In this document: positions 8,896 to 18,804 of the stretch, in pieces
Numbering within the stretch: the first letter of the stretch is position 1
Layout: each line of letters starts with the position of its first letter
Origin: UBA668 sp963720695
GTDB taxonomy: Bacteria > Actinomycetota > Acidimicrobiia > Acidimicrobiales > Ilumatobacteraceae
Direction: 5' to 3'
NCBI GenBank assembly: GCA_963720695.1
Contig: CAVRGG010000004.1
Coordinates: 186,001 to 250,000 of the forward strand
Length of the DNA stretch: 64,000 nucleotides
The notes under the pieces: model-generated
What the model saw: the letters and a program-made list of their open reading frames with translations, nothing else
Databases searched by the model: none
What the model was told of the DNA's origin: nothing
Program-made: the position numbers and the translations under genes

Positions 8896-9471
8896 TCAGG
8901 AGGTCATCCCGTTGAGCCCCACCAGGCCACGAGCGAGCTCGATCTCGCCCATGTGACGCAGCCCGTGCTGGTAGATCCAGCATTCCGTCGCATCGAGCAG
9001 CGTGATGCCTTCGGGGCCTGCCACTCGAGCGCTGTAGGTGCTCGCAATCTGCGGCGGGAACGGGCGGGTGATGACGACCCGGTCGAGCTCCGCCGGATCG
9101 AGCTGGTCGAGCCAGGCCTCCGTGCGGGCGAACACCGCGCGCATGTACTCCTGGAAGGCCTCGTAATCGCCGATGCGCTGATGGACCATCTCGTCCACGG
9201 TCTTGTGCTTGCCGTGGTCGTTGACGGTCATCCCCACCCTGGCCTGCCATTCGTCGTTCCAGATCGGCGGCGTGCCGGTCATCAACATGAACGAGGCGTC
9301 GATCATGTTGGTGATGTGGAACAGGCAGAACGCGATGGGCAGGACGCCCTCGCGCTCGAAGTGGTTGACGTGGTCGATCGTCATGGTCTCGACCGCCTGG
9401 TGATACAGCGAATGCATCGCTCGCATCCGGCGCTGGAGCGAATCGAGGACGAGCGTGGAGGAGGAGTCCAT
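8896..9471 (-). CDS. DinB-family (four-helix, metal-binding) protein
   Basis: A 191-residue helical-bundle protein of the DinB/YfiT type. The three-His metal-site pattern is suggested by the His of LYHQAVETMTIDHV, of CLFHITNMIDASF and of YQHGLRHMGEIEL. Such proteins include thiol-dependent S-transferases and proteins of unknown function. ATG at 9471 with GAGGAG-rich context; a longer upstream frame lacks a sensible N-terminus. It is divergent from uppS, the promoter interval carrying an imperfect inverted repeat near 9491-9500. Confidence 0.75.
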   Translation of the reverse strand: MDSSSTLVLDSLQRRMRAMHSLYHQAVETMTIDHVNHFEREGVLPIAFCLFHITNMIDASFMLMTGTPPIWNDEWQARVGMTVNDHGKHKTVDEMVHQRIGDYEAFQEYMRAVFARTEAWLDQLDPAELDRVVITRPFPPQIASTYSARVAGPEGITLLDATECWIYQHGLRHMGEIELARGLVGLNGMTS

Positions 9472-9572
9472 GGCGCCAAACCTTACTCCTGTCACAGTGA
9501 CTGTCAAATGTCTGGGACAGAATCGGTCGAAGCGGACCTCGCCCGATCGCCTTCACCCATTAGCGTGACGAT

Positions 9573-10256
9573 GTGTCCGACGCCGCCGTTCCCCGCACCC
9601 GCCCGGCACACGTCGCATGCATCATGGACGGCAACGGACGCTGGGCGCGGAAGCGGAACCTCCCCCGCACCGAGGGCCACACCGAGGGCGAGGAGAACCT
9701 GGCCCGACTGGTGCGCGTCGCCGTCACGCGCAACGTCGGGTGGCTCACGGTGTTCGGCTTCTCCACCGAGAACTGGGTGCGACCCCGCACCGAGGTCCGT
9801 CACATCCTGGGCCTCCACAAGAAGCTGTTCGGTCGGGTGGCCGAGCTCAACGAGCTGAACGTGCGGATCCAGTGGATGGGTCGACCCTTCGACAGTCCCG
9901 ACGCGCGCACGCCGAAGTACGTGCAGCGAGCCATCCGCAAGGCCATCGCCGACACGGCCCAGAACACCGGGATGGTGCTCACCGTCGCCTTCGACTACGG
10001 GAGCCATGCCGAGATGGTGCACGCGGCTCGACGCACGATCGAGGACGGCGATCCCATCACCACCGACACCGTCGGCCGCCACCTTTATCTCCCCGACCTC
10101 CCGCCCGTCGACGTCCTCGTCCGCACATCCGGCGAGCTGCGCATCTCCAACTTCATGTTGTGGCAGAGCGCGGGCAGCGAGGTGTACTTCACGGACTGCC
10201 CGTGGCCCGACTTCGACGGCGCCGAACTCGATGCCGCGCTCGCGCTCGTCGGCTGA
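9573..10256 (+). CDS. uppS: Isoprenyl (undecaprenyl) diphosphate synthase lacking C-terminal RxG
   Basis: This enzyme extends allylic diphosphates with IPP in cis to make the cell-wall lipid carrier. The catalytic signature HVACIMDGNGRWARKR is intact, as are FGFSTENW and LVRTSGELRISNFMLWQ, and FTDCPWPDF follows. The protein stops at residue 227, right after AELDAALALVG. The usual final segment with RxRRFGG is missing, and only 16 bases separate the stop from the next ATG, so it is not hidden in another frame. RxG normally contacts the active site of the partner subunit, making the degenerate paralogue at 8335 an attractive partner. Confidence 0.92.
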   Translation: MSDAAVPRTRPAHVACIMDGNGRWARKRNLPRTEGHTEGEENLARLVRVAVTRNVGWLTVFGFSTENWVRPRTEVRHILGLHKKLFGRVAELNELNVRIQWMGRPFDSPDARTPKYVQRAIRKAIADTAQNTGMVLTVAFDYGSHAEMVHAARRTIEDGDPITTDTVGRHLYLPDLPPVDVLVRTSGELRISNFMLWQSAGSEVYFTDCPWPDFDGAELDAALALVG

Positions 10257-10272
10257 GCGGAGCGTCTACCGA

Positions 10273-12142
10273 ATGAAGATCGCCACTGCGCTCGCCGCCG
10301 TCACCGGTGCGCTCCCCGCCGCCGAGGAGCGGCCGGGCCAGCAGCGGATGGCGCAGGCCGTCGCCGACGCCATCGAGCAGGGTCGCCACCTCGTCGTCCA
10401 GGCCGGCACCGGCACCGGCAAGACGATCGGCTACCTGGTGCCGGCGATCCTCGCCGGCAAGACCGTCGTCGTCGCCACGGCCACCAAGGCGCTGCAGGAC
10501 CAACTCGCCAGCAAGGACCTGCCGTTCCTCGAAGCGCATGTCGGAGTCCCCTTCGAGTGGGCGGTGTTGAAGGGTCGCAGCAACTACGTGTGCATGCAGC
10601 GTGTCAGCGAGTTGCAGGCTCGCGACAAGGGGCAGATGGAGATCGAGGAGTTCGCTCCCACGATTCGGGTGGAGATCAACCGGCTCGCCGACTGGACGAA
10701 GCAGACGTCGACCGGTGATCAGGCGGAGCTGACCTGGGCGCCCACCGACAAGGCATGGCAGGCCGTCAGCGTCGGTTCCGACGAGTGCCCCGGCGCCAGC
10801 CGCTGCCCGAAGGGGCCGGTCTGCTTCGCCGAGGCGGCGCGTGACCGGGCCGCGGCGGCGAGCGTGATCGTGGTCAACATGCACCTGTACGGCCTGCACG
10901 TCGGCAGCGGCGGTGTGATCCTGCCCGAGCACGACGTCGTCGTGGTCGACGAGGCACACCAGCTCGAGGACATCATGAGCGACACGGTCGGCGTGCAGAT
11001 CAGCGGAGGGCGCTTCACCACGCTCACCGCCGCGCTCAAGCGAATCCTCGACGACCCCGCCGTCGTCGGGCCGATCGCCGAGGCATCCGTCGCGGTCCGC
11101 GACGCGCTCGGGTCGATGGTCGGCCAACGACTCCCCGTCCCGTTCCCCGACGCGGTGCAGGGTCTGCTCGTCGATCTCCGCGGTCGTCTGCAGAAGGCTC
11201 AGGACGCCCTGCGGGCCATCGAGACCGAGGTGGACGAGGCCAAGCAGCGCAAGCTGCGCGGGCAGCAGTTGACGACGCGGCTGCAGGAGACCATCGATCT
11301 CGCGCTGGGCAAGCTCGATGGGTACGTCGCGTTCGTCGGCGGCGGACCCGACTTCCCGCGGCTGGAGATCGCGCCGCTCGACGTGGGACCGGTGCTCGCC
11401 AACGGCATCTGGGCGCAGCGCACCGCCATCCTCACCAGCGCGACGATCCCGGCCTCGCTGGGAGCCCGCGTCGGACTCCCGCCCGAGCAGTTCGACGAGA
11501 TCGACGTCGGCAGTCCGTTCGACTACGAACACCACGCGCTCCTCTACTGCGCGCTCCACATGCCCGATCCCCGCTCCCCCGGCTACGGACCGGCGGTCCA
11601 CGACGAGCTCGTCGCGCTCATCCAGGCCGCGGGAGGACGCACGCTTGGCGCTGTTCACCAGCTACAAGGCCATGGACGCCGCCGCCGAGGCAGTGCGGGC
11701 GAAGGTCTCCTTCCCGGTCTTCACCCAACGCGAACTGCCCAAGACAGCCCTGGTCAGAGCATTCAGCGACGACGAACACGCGTGTCTGTTCGCGACCTCG
11801 GGCTTCTTCCAGGGCGTCGACATTCCGGGCCGCACATTGAGCCTGGTGGTCATCGACCGCATTCCGTTCCCTCGGCCCGACGACCCCTTGCTGTCGGCGC
11901 GCCGCGAGTTGCTCGGGGCGGCCGCCTTCGGACAGATCGACCTGCCGCGGGCGGCGATGTTGCTCGCCCAGGCCACCGGCCGCCTGATCCGCAGCGCCAC
12001 CGACCGGGGGGTCGTCGCGGTGATGGACCCGAGGCTCGGGAAGGCCAACTATCGCTGGGACATCGTGAAGGCGCTGCCGCCGATGCGACGCACACGACAT
12101 CGATCCGAGGCGGAGGAGTTCCTCCGCGAGATCACGGCCTGA
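10273..12142 (+). CDS. DinG/XPD-family ATP-dependent DNA helicase, one frameshift
   Basis: A superfamily 2 helicase of about 622 residues. Motif I reads AGTGTGKT, motif Ia-like ATATKALQDQL, motif II DEAH (VVVVDEAHQLED), motif V-like FATSGFFQGVDIPG and motif VI QATGRLIRS. Four cysteines of the probable iron-sulfur site lie between motifs Ia and II (CMQR, CPGASRCPKGPVC). Reading breaks at about 11645, where one extra base in acgcttggcg shifts the frame; the continuation LALFTSYKAMDAA is the expected one. Probably a consensus error. Likely role: unwinding of damaged or R-loop DNA. Confidence 0.88.
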
Positions 12143-13331
12143 CCGTCATCGGCCGCGACGGCGGCGGGATGATCGGCGAGACGAGCGTCGGCTCGACACA
12201 TCCGCGCACCAGCGCCTCCGCGGCTTCGAGCGTGCGCGGCAACGGTTGCGAGCAGGCGTCGTCGCCGACGGCAACGGTGCGCTGCACGTGATGCAGGCGG
12301 GCGATGTGCCACAGACCACGATCGGTCGCGCTGTCCGCGTCGAGCACGGCGATGTCGGCGATGTGGCGTCCCACCATCAGGTCGCACCCCTCGAGGGCGT
12401 CGCTCGCCGACAGCACGTGGAAGTCACTGCGTCGCAGCACGTCGACCAGCAGCCCTCGAGCGGCTTCGTCGGCGACCACGACGAGTGCGATGCCGGAGTT
12501 CTTCGGCTCGACGAGCGGGAACTCGACCCGGAACGTGGTGCCTTTGCCGACTTCGGAGGTGACGTCGATCCAGCCGTGACAACGATCGACCACCCGGCGC
12601 ACGACGGCGAGACCGAGGCCGCAGTGCGGGCCCTGCTTGGTGCTGAAGCCGACGTCGAAGATCTGGTGGACCGTCTCTGGCGACATGCCCGGTCCGGTGT
12701 CGGTCACCGAGACCCACGCGACGCCGACCGGTGCCGTGCCGTCCGCGGCAGGTCGTTCACCCCGACCGCATTCGACGGTGATGGTGCCCTTGCGCTGCAT
12801 CGCGTCGGATGCGTTGTCGACGAGGTTCATCAGGATCTGCATGATGCTCGTGCGATCGATGCGGGCGAAGACCGGGGAACCGCCGCACTCCATCTCGACC
12901 GTGACCGACGGGGTCGCGAGCCGCCGAAGAATCGGTTCGAGCTCGCTGGTCTGCAGACGCAGATCGGTGGGGCGGTCGTCGACGACCTCTGCCCGGCCGG
13001 CACGCATGAGGTCGGAGGTGGCCATGAGGCCCCGCTCGGCGGCGTTGAGGATCTCGAGCACGAGCGAACCGGCCTTGCGACCGTGCATCTCGTCGTAGAG
13101 ATCGACCGCACAGGCGTTGACGACGGAGAAGACGTTGCGTAGATCGTGAGCGATCGACTGGCTCGCGCGAGCCAGCATCTCGACCTCGTGGGCGACCTCG
13201 CGAGCACGTTGGTCGGCGAGGATCTGACGCTCGGCGCGGCGGCTGCCAACACGCCACCAGGGCGCGGTGTACGGATGGGGTGCCGAATGTCGCCCGTCCA
13301 GAGGGCGTTGTGGTCCGTCCATCTCCCGCAT
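12132..13331 (-). CDS. Soluble hybrid histidine kinase with receiver-like tail
   Basis: A 399-residue protein with no membrane segment. The phospho-acceptor box ASQSIAHDLRNVFSVVN is near residue 80 and HATPase motifs LVDNASDAM, DTGPGM and GLGLAVVRRV follow. The C-terminal about 110 residues resemble a receiver (ALVVVADEAARG with AVLDADSAT), but the conserved Lys motif is not evident, so it may be degenerate. ATG at 13331 is preceded by GGGAG; a GTG at 13382 is an alternative. The end overlaps the helicase gene by 11 bases, convergent. It is divergent from the response regulator at 13420, its probable partner. Confidence 0.87.
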   Translation of the reverse strand: MREMDGPQRPLDGRHSAPHPYTAPWWRVGSRRAERQILADQRAREVAHEVEMLARASQSIAHDLRNVFSVVNACAVDLYDEMHGRKAGSLVLEILNAAERGLMATSDLMRAGRAEVVDDRPTDLRLQTSELEPILRRLATPSVTVEMECGGSPVFARIDRTSIMQILMNLVDNASDAMQRKGTITVECGRGERPAADGTAPVGVAWVSVTDTGPGMSPETVHQIFDVGFSTKQGPHCGLGLAVVRRVVDRCHGWIDVTSEVGKGTTFRVEFPLVEPKNSGIALVVVADEAARGLLVDVLRRSDFHVLSASDALEGCDLMVGRHIADIAVLDADSATDRGLWHIARLHHVQRTVAVGDDACSQPLPRTLEAAEALVRGCVEPTLVSPIIPPPSRPMTVRP

Positions 13332-13419
13332 GTCCCGTAACTCCCATCTGTGACCGTACCTGACGTTTTCGGCACATACCACGAGAAATCAAGCATGAAT
13401 TGTGAAGTCCACCTAAGGT

Positions 13420-14133
13420 GTGGCGGTGGCCGACGGGAACACGACGAATGCAACCGGCAGTACGGCGCTGCTCATCGACGACCATGAGGACATTCGTCGA
13501 ATCGTCCGCGAACGCCTGCTGGCCAGCGGTTTCACGGTCCTCGAGGCCGGCACGGGCGAGGAAGGGATCGAGCTGCTCGAGTCCCATTCCGTCGACGTGG
13601 TGGTCCTCGATGTGCACCTTCCGGGCATCGACGGATTTGCGGTCCTGCGCCACATTCGGGCCACCACCCAGGTCCCGGTCGTGCTCCTGACGGCTGCCGG
13701 CGACGAGACCGACCGCGTGCTGGGGCTCGAGATCGGTGCCGACGACTACGTCGTGAAGCCCTTTTCGGCACGCGAACTCGTCGCTCGAGTGCGGGCGGTG
13801 CTCCGCCGTTCGCAACCGAACACGCCGAGCGTGTTGCTCGAGTACGGCGACCTCGTCATCGACACCGCTGCGCGAGTGGTCACCCTCAAGGGTGAGGTGC
13901 TGGTGCTCACGCCCCGCAGCTTCGACCTGTTGGCGTTCCTCGCCGGTCGTCCCGGACGCACGTTCACTCGCGAGGATCTTCTGCAACAGGTCTGGAAGTC
14001 GGAGCCCGAGTGGCAGAACGTCGCGACGGTCACCGAGCACATCCACCGGCTGCGTCGCCAGATCGAGGAGAACCCCGAGTCGCCGACCCATCTCGTCACC
14101 GTGCGCGGGAACGGGTACCGATTCGACCCATGA
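13420..14133 (+). CDS. OmpR-family response regulator
   Basis: A 237-residue receiver plus winged-helix protein. Acidic pocket IDDHED, phospho-acceptor VVLDVHLPGIDG, Lys in YVVKPF, and the output domain with LLAFLAGRPGRTFTRED ending VRGNGYRFDP. The start is a GTG at 13420. Its stop overlaps the ATG of the CopC-CopD gene (ATGA), so the regulator and the copper gene are translationally coupled. This makes copper or redox control of the downstream gene a reasonable inference. The kinase at 12132 is divergent. Confidence 0.92.
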   Translation: MAVADGNTTNATGSTALLIDDHEDIRRIVRERLLASGFTVLEAGTGEEGIELLESHSVDVVVLDVHLPGIDGFAVLRHIRATTQVPVVLLTAAGDETDRVLGLEIGADDYVVKPFSARELVARVRAVLRRSQPNTPSVLLEYGDLVIDTAARVVTLKGEVLVLTPRSFDLLAFLAGRPGRTFTREDLLQQVWKSEPEWQNVATVTEHIHRLRRQIEENPESPTHLVTVRGNGYRFDP

Positions 14134-15896
14134 GTGCAGTCGCCGGCGTGGTGCGCCGCTCCAGTCGAGTCCTGCTCGCCGTGGTGGCGTTCGCAGCGAT
14201 GCTGCCCGCTCCTCGGGTCAGCGCGCACGCGACGATCCTGGAGAGCTCTCCCGCGGACGGCACGTTGTTGGCCAGGCGCCCGACATGCTGACCGTGCGGT
14301 TCAGCGAACCGATCCGCAGCGACTTCATCGACGTCCGGTTCCTGTCCACCGACGCTCGACACCGCGCCGCTCGTGGGTTCGCTGGATCCGAACGATCCGA
14401 GCGTCCTCGTCGTGCCGCTGCCGCCGATGGGCGACGGTCTGCACCAGATCGCGTTCCAGGTCCGCGATCCGCGAAGACCTCCACGAGGTCCGCGGACGGA
14501 CGAGCTTCGCCGTCGGCAAGAACGCGGTCGCCAGCCCGAGCCGCGCCGTCCAACCCGGCTGCGCAGCCGTTCGAGACGACGGCGCGCTGGATGTTCGCCA
14601 TCGGGCTGGCACTGCTCATCGGCGTCGTCGTCACCCGCACCCGCCATCTCACGGACCTCGACGACGAGCAGGCCAACCACCGGCTGCTGCTCCTCACCTG
14701 GGCCGGTGGCGCCGCCGTGGTGCTCGGACGCCTGGGCGTCCTGCTCGCACGCGCCCTGGACCTCGGCGTCGGGCTCGGCGACGGCGTGTCGGCGGTGCTC
14801 AAGACGAGCGACGCGGTGCGCCTGCCGATCACGCTGGCGGCGCTCGCCTGCACCCTGCCCGCCTGCCTGCCGCGGATGTTGCCGTCGCTCGATGCCACCG
14901 TCCGCGACGGCGGGAGGCTGACGATCCGGGCGCTGCTCGGATGGGTCGGCATCGTGTGGCTCGCGGTCATCACCGCATGGGGAGACCATGCCGCGCTGCT
15001 CGGCGCCGTCGAGCCCGCCGTCGCGCTGGCGAAGACGGCACATTTCATCGGCCTCGGACTGTGGATCGGGCTGCTCGTCGTGACGTTGGTCGTGCACCGC
15101 GGCACCGGAAGGATGAACCGGGCCTTCGCCAGGATCACGAACACCGCGATGGCCGGCGCCATCGTGGCCGTGGCCTCGGGGCTGCTGCTCGGGAGCCGCA
15201 TGGTGGTGTCCCTGACGGGCATGTTCGCAACGACCTTCGGACAGTTGCTGTCGGTCAAGGTCGCGCTCGTCGCGGTCGGCGGTGCTCTTCGGGTTGGCCC
15301 ACCGGCGTGGGCACCGGCCTCGGGTCGCCGCGACCGAAGCGGCCGTGCTGATCCTCGGGGTGGTCGTCCTCGGTGCCGCCATGGCGACGGCGGGGCCTGC
15401 GACCGACGATGCCTATCTCGCCCCGCCCACGGAGATCCCGGTGAAGTCCGCCACTGCGGAACTGGGCGACATCATCGTCCGCGCGCAGGCCGATCCCCGC
15501 CGTGCCCGGGGCGAACGATCTCGACCTGCTGATCGTGCAGACCCGGCGACCCGGTCCTCGCGCCGATCACGACGGTGACGTCACCGCGCAGACGGCGTCG
15601 GGCGCGCAGGAGTGGACGGTCGATGCCCGACGAACGTGGCGCGGCCGTCGTCAGCGAGTGCGAACCTTCCGGAGGGCCCGACCACGTTCGCGTTCGCCGT
15701 CAGCCGCGAGCGACCTTCCCGACGGGGAGCCTGTCCCTCACGTGTCTCCACACGAACGCCGCGGTACTACCACCCCGCCATCGTCAGTTCGGCACGGTTG
15801 GTCTGGGCCCTGCGGGCGGCCGCACTGGTCCTCGTGTTGCTGCTGGTCCCGCTCGTGCTCCGTCGGCGTCGCGGAACCGTGGCCGACGACAGCTGA
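14130..15896 (+). pseudogene. CopC-CopD copper resistance/uptake fusion, multiply frame-disrupted
   Basis: Joined across frames, this is about 588 residues. A signal peptide is followed by a CopC domain starting at mature SAHATILESSPADGT (His1-type copper site, VRFSEPIR). A CopD domain with about eight membrane spans (FAIGLALLIGVVVTRTRHL, KTAHFIGLGLWIGLLVVTL) comes next, then a periplasmic domain and a last membrane span (LVWALRAAALVLVLLLVPLVL). At least seven 1-base losses break it, for example at about 14275, 14352, 14362 and 15285; most shorten a GG or GGG run. Coherent continuation suggests sequencing error rather than decay. Translationally coupled to the response regulator. CopCD proteins handle periplasmic copper and could supply the neighbouring oxidases. 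Confidence 0.8.
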
Positions 15897-15900
15897 CGGC

Positions 15901-18231
15901 TCAGACGCCGATGCGACCGCCGTGAGGCTGCTGACGAAGGATCGAAGAACTCGGTCCCCGCGCCTGTGTCGGCACGTCTGCGGCCCGAGACGGGCCTCGG
16001 CGATCCGCACACTTCCGTTGCGCAGATGGGTCCTCGCGGTGTGCATCCCTCCGTCGATCCACAGGTCGATGGACCCGTCCGACGGCCCGCGACGACGTCG
16101 CCGCCGACCACGCGATTTCGATGGTGTGGGGACCGTCACCGAAGGTGATCCAGCCGAGGTGCACGGTCATCGTCGCCCTCGCGACCCGAGGCGCGCCGAC
16201 GCGAATCGGATAGTGGCGACCGGATCATCCGTAGCTGGGCGCTGAGGGCGGTCGCACCGCGACGAGGACAATGCTCGGAACAGGTCCTGCGTGACCGGTA
16301 GCGCATCGTCGCACCGTTCGGATCGAATTGGAATCGGGCCCGAAGTAGGTCGACGTACCGTGCGAGGGGTGCGGTCGACGACGTAGGCGGTGCGGCCGCT
16401 GCGTAAGCGTGGCCTGCAGCCCCTCGAGCCGTCGAGCGCCGCCGCCGGGGTGACCGACGAGTCGACGGCCGAGTTGGAGGATCGTGACCATGCGTCGGTG
16501 GTGCCCCGGACTCGAACCCGTCGGCGAAGAGCACCGCACCGTGGCGGCGTGGGAGCCGTGGTCGGGACCTGCGTCGTCGAGGTCGAGGTCGTCGAGGTCG
16601 TCGGGTCGTCGGGGCGCTGGTCGTCGGTGTGCTGGTCGTCGGTGTGCTGGTCGTCGGTGTGCGTCGTCGAGGTGGTCGAGGTGGTCGTTGGTCGTGCTGG
16701 TCGTCGTGGTGGTCGAGGTCGTCGTCGGCGTGCTGGTCGTCGAGGTCGTGCTGGTCGTCGTGGTCGAGGTGGTCGTCGTCGAGTGCTCGTCGTCGAGGTC
16801 GTGCTAGTCGTCGAGGTCGACGTCGTCGAGGTCGTGGTGGTCGGGTCGGGCTCGGGTCGGCCAGCATCGCCTGGGCGTGCCGCGGCGACGGCGATGCGTC
16901 CCGCGCCGAAGATGTTGTCCGGGCCGCGGTGCCGAGATCGACGGCTGTCGAGCGCAGCGCTGCCTCGGGCGAGAGCGACGAGCCGGCTCGGTACTGCTCG
17001 AGCAGCGCCAGCGCGCCCGCGACCGCCGGGGGCGGCGAGCGACGTGCCGCTCCAGTAGCTGTAGAGGCCGCTGAGGTCGGCGGTGCAGATGCTCACGCCG
17101 GGGCGACGAGGTCGGGATAGGTGCGGGTCGGGCCCCGCAATCCGACGGGCCGTGGCTGCTCGAGGAAGTAGGTCGCACCGGCGTTGTTGACCGCGCCGAC
17201 GGAGAACGCTTCTGGGTAGTTCGCCGGGCTCACGCTGGTCGCCCCGTTCGGCCCAGCGTTCCCAGCGGCGAAGACAGGCACGATGCCGGCGGCGCGCAGG
17301 GCCTGCAGGTCGGGCTGGAACTCGAGGTTGCAGCCGGGCTTGCCGAACGCCCACGAGTTGTTGACGATCGACGGCGCGTCGGCGGTGGCCGGGTTGCCGT
17401 CGGGATCGAGCACCCACTGCATGGCGAGGTGGATGGCGCTGGTCGGTCGCGTTGCCGGCGTCGTCGAACACGCGAGCCGAGATCCACGTGGCGCCGGGAG
17501 CGACGCCGACGGTCGTCCCGCTGTTGCCGCCGCCGACGATGGTGCCCATCGCCGCGGTGCCGTGACCCGTCGGGATCGAACGGGGTGGCGTGCTCGCCGT
17601 ACGGGTCGAACCACGAGTACTCCCACCGCGGAAGTTGCCGGCGAGATCCGGATGGCTCGCCTCGACGCCGGTGTCGAGCGAGGCGATGACCACGCCGGTG
17701 CCGATCGTCGCCCGGCGGCCCACAGCTGATCGGCTCCGATGGTCGAGATCGACGAGGTCGGCGGGGCGGTCGGCGTGCCCGGGACCACGATGTCGGCTGC
17801 GTCGAGGTCGATGCTGGCGATGTCGCCCCGGGCGGCCAGTTCGAGGATCACGTCGGACGTTGCGGTGACGACCAGGCCGTTGATCACCCAGAGCGAGGAG
17901 TAGTCGTTCAACTTGCCCTGTGCCCGGCGGGTGCTGAGCAGGCCGATCACCGCTGACTGGCTGCGTGAGGCGCCGTCGCCTTCATCTCGGCTCGCGACAA
18001 TGCCGCTGGCGCTGTTGGCGGATCGCCGCGCGTGTTCGGGATGGTGCCTGCTGGCGAAGGCGCACGATCACCGTCATCGGTCCGAGTTCGACGGGCGCCG
18101 ACCGAAGCCGAGTGGCCAGGGTCGAATCGACCCTGGCCACGTACGGGGGAGCTCGCGTGCGCAGCGGCACCCACCTGCACCGTCGACACCGTCAGCGCCA
18201 ATGCGACCGCCACGGCCAGTCGGGATGTCAT
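15901..18231 (-). pseudogene. Secreted subtilisin-like serine protease (S8), multiply frame-disrupted
   Basis: A signal peptide (MTSRLAVAVALALTVSTVQV) begins at ATG 18231. An I9-like prodomain region (LNDYSSLWVINGLVV) is followed by the catalytic triad: Asp in VIASLDTGVEASHPD, His in TGHGTAAMGTIVG and Ser in SGTSLAAP (about 17030-17058). Asn of the oxyanion hole is in VFAAGNAGPNG. A long Thr/Ser linker follows, then a jelly-roll-like domain (DGFESG, FQFDPNGATMRYR, HTIEI). About ten 1-2 base frame changes are needed to read it through. The stop at 15901 is convergent with the CopC-CopD gene. It is last in the minus-strand operon and may process or anchor the other secreted proteins (inference). 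Confidence 0.78.
16560..16860 (-). repeat. Low-complexity Thr/Ser-rich linker repeat in the protease gene
   Basis: On the minus strand the sequence is a tandem array of ACC, ACG and TCG-type codons (TTSTTSTS repeats); on the plus strand it appears as repeated gtcgtcgaggtc units. It encodes the flexible, probably glycosylated linker between the protease and C-terminal jelly-roll domains. Short open frames on the plus strand here are by-products of the repeat. Its length may be misassembled because the repeat units are nearly identical. Confidence 0.75.
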
Positions 18232-18255
18232 CAGATGGCCCGCCACTTCTATTGC

Positions 18256-18804
18256 TTACTTGAGGACTTCGAGGTGCGAGCAGCCGCAGGCCGTTCATCA
18301 CGAACGACACGTATTGACCCGTCGTGCACCATGTTCCCCACGTTGGTGTAGAGGAAGAAGTACGACGCGCCGTCGAGCAGCACCAGCTGGTGCTTCATCC
18401 CTTGGCCGACTCCAGCACCATGCTGGATGCCTTCCACGGCGAGCTTCGGCATGTCTTCCACGTCACCGAACAACGCACTGGCCTTATCGGCATCGAGCAC
18501 CTGGAACTTGAGCTCGATGAGACCGCCATTGGCGATCAGGCCCAGCACATTGATCTTCACGCCGTACTGGTCGGCGAGTTGCTGCCTCCGTGATGGCCTT
18601 GCTCGAGTCGATGGCCGGGTTGGTCGGGGTGGTGTCCCGCATGAACACCGCCGTGATCGCGACGGCCATCAGCACCACGCAGGCGATGACGACGTTGCGA
18701 CGGCGGACCCGCTGCAGGAAGCCCGGACGCCCCGCCCGTTGCGACGCCACCTCAGGGGTGGCGTCGCTCGGGGCGTTGTCGTCGATGTCAAGAGAGAGGG
18801 ACAT
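18256..18804 (-). pseudogene. Small single-pass membrane-anchored protein (T), frame-disrupted
   Basis: About 182 residues when read across frames. Cytoplasmic N-terminus MSLSLDIDDNAPSD, one membrane span (VVIACVVLMAVAITAVF), then an external domain QYGVKINVLGLIANGGLIEL, DADKASALFGDVEDMPKLAV, MKHQLVLLDGASYFFLYTN and a final LEVLK before TAA at 18256. Frame changes are needed near 18590 and twice near 18290-18265. I do not recognise the family; the external part is a small beta-rich domain. It starts inside the 3' end of the preceding gene and precedes the protease, so it is an operon member, possibly a chaperone or anchor for the cupredoxin proteins (inference). Confidence 0.62.

Noticed and set aside
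10273..12142. Programmed frameshifting in the helicase gene
   Set aside because: No slippery heptamer or downstream structure at 11645; a single inserted base is simpler.
16560..16860. Possible CRISPR or tandem DNA repeat
   Set aside because: No spacer structure; the units are Thr/Ser codons of a protein linker.
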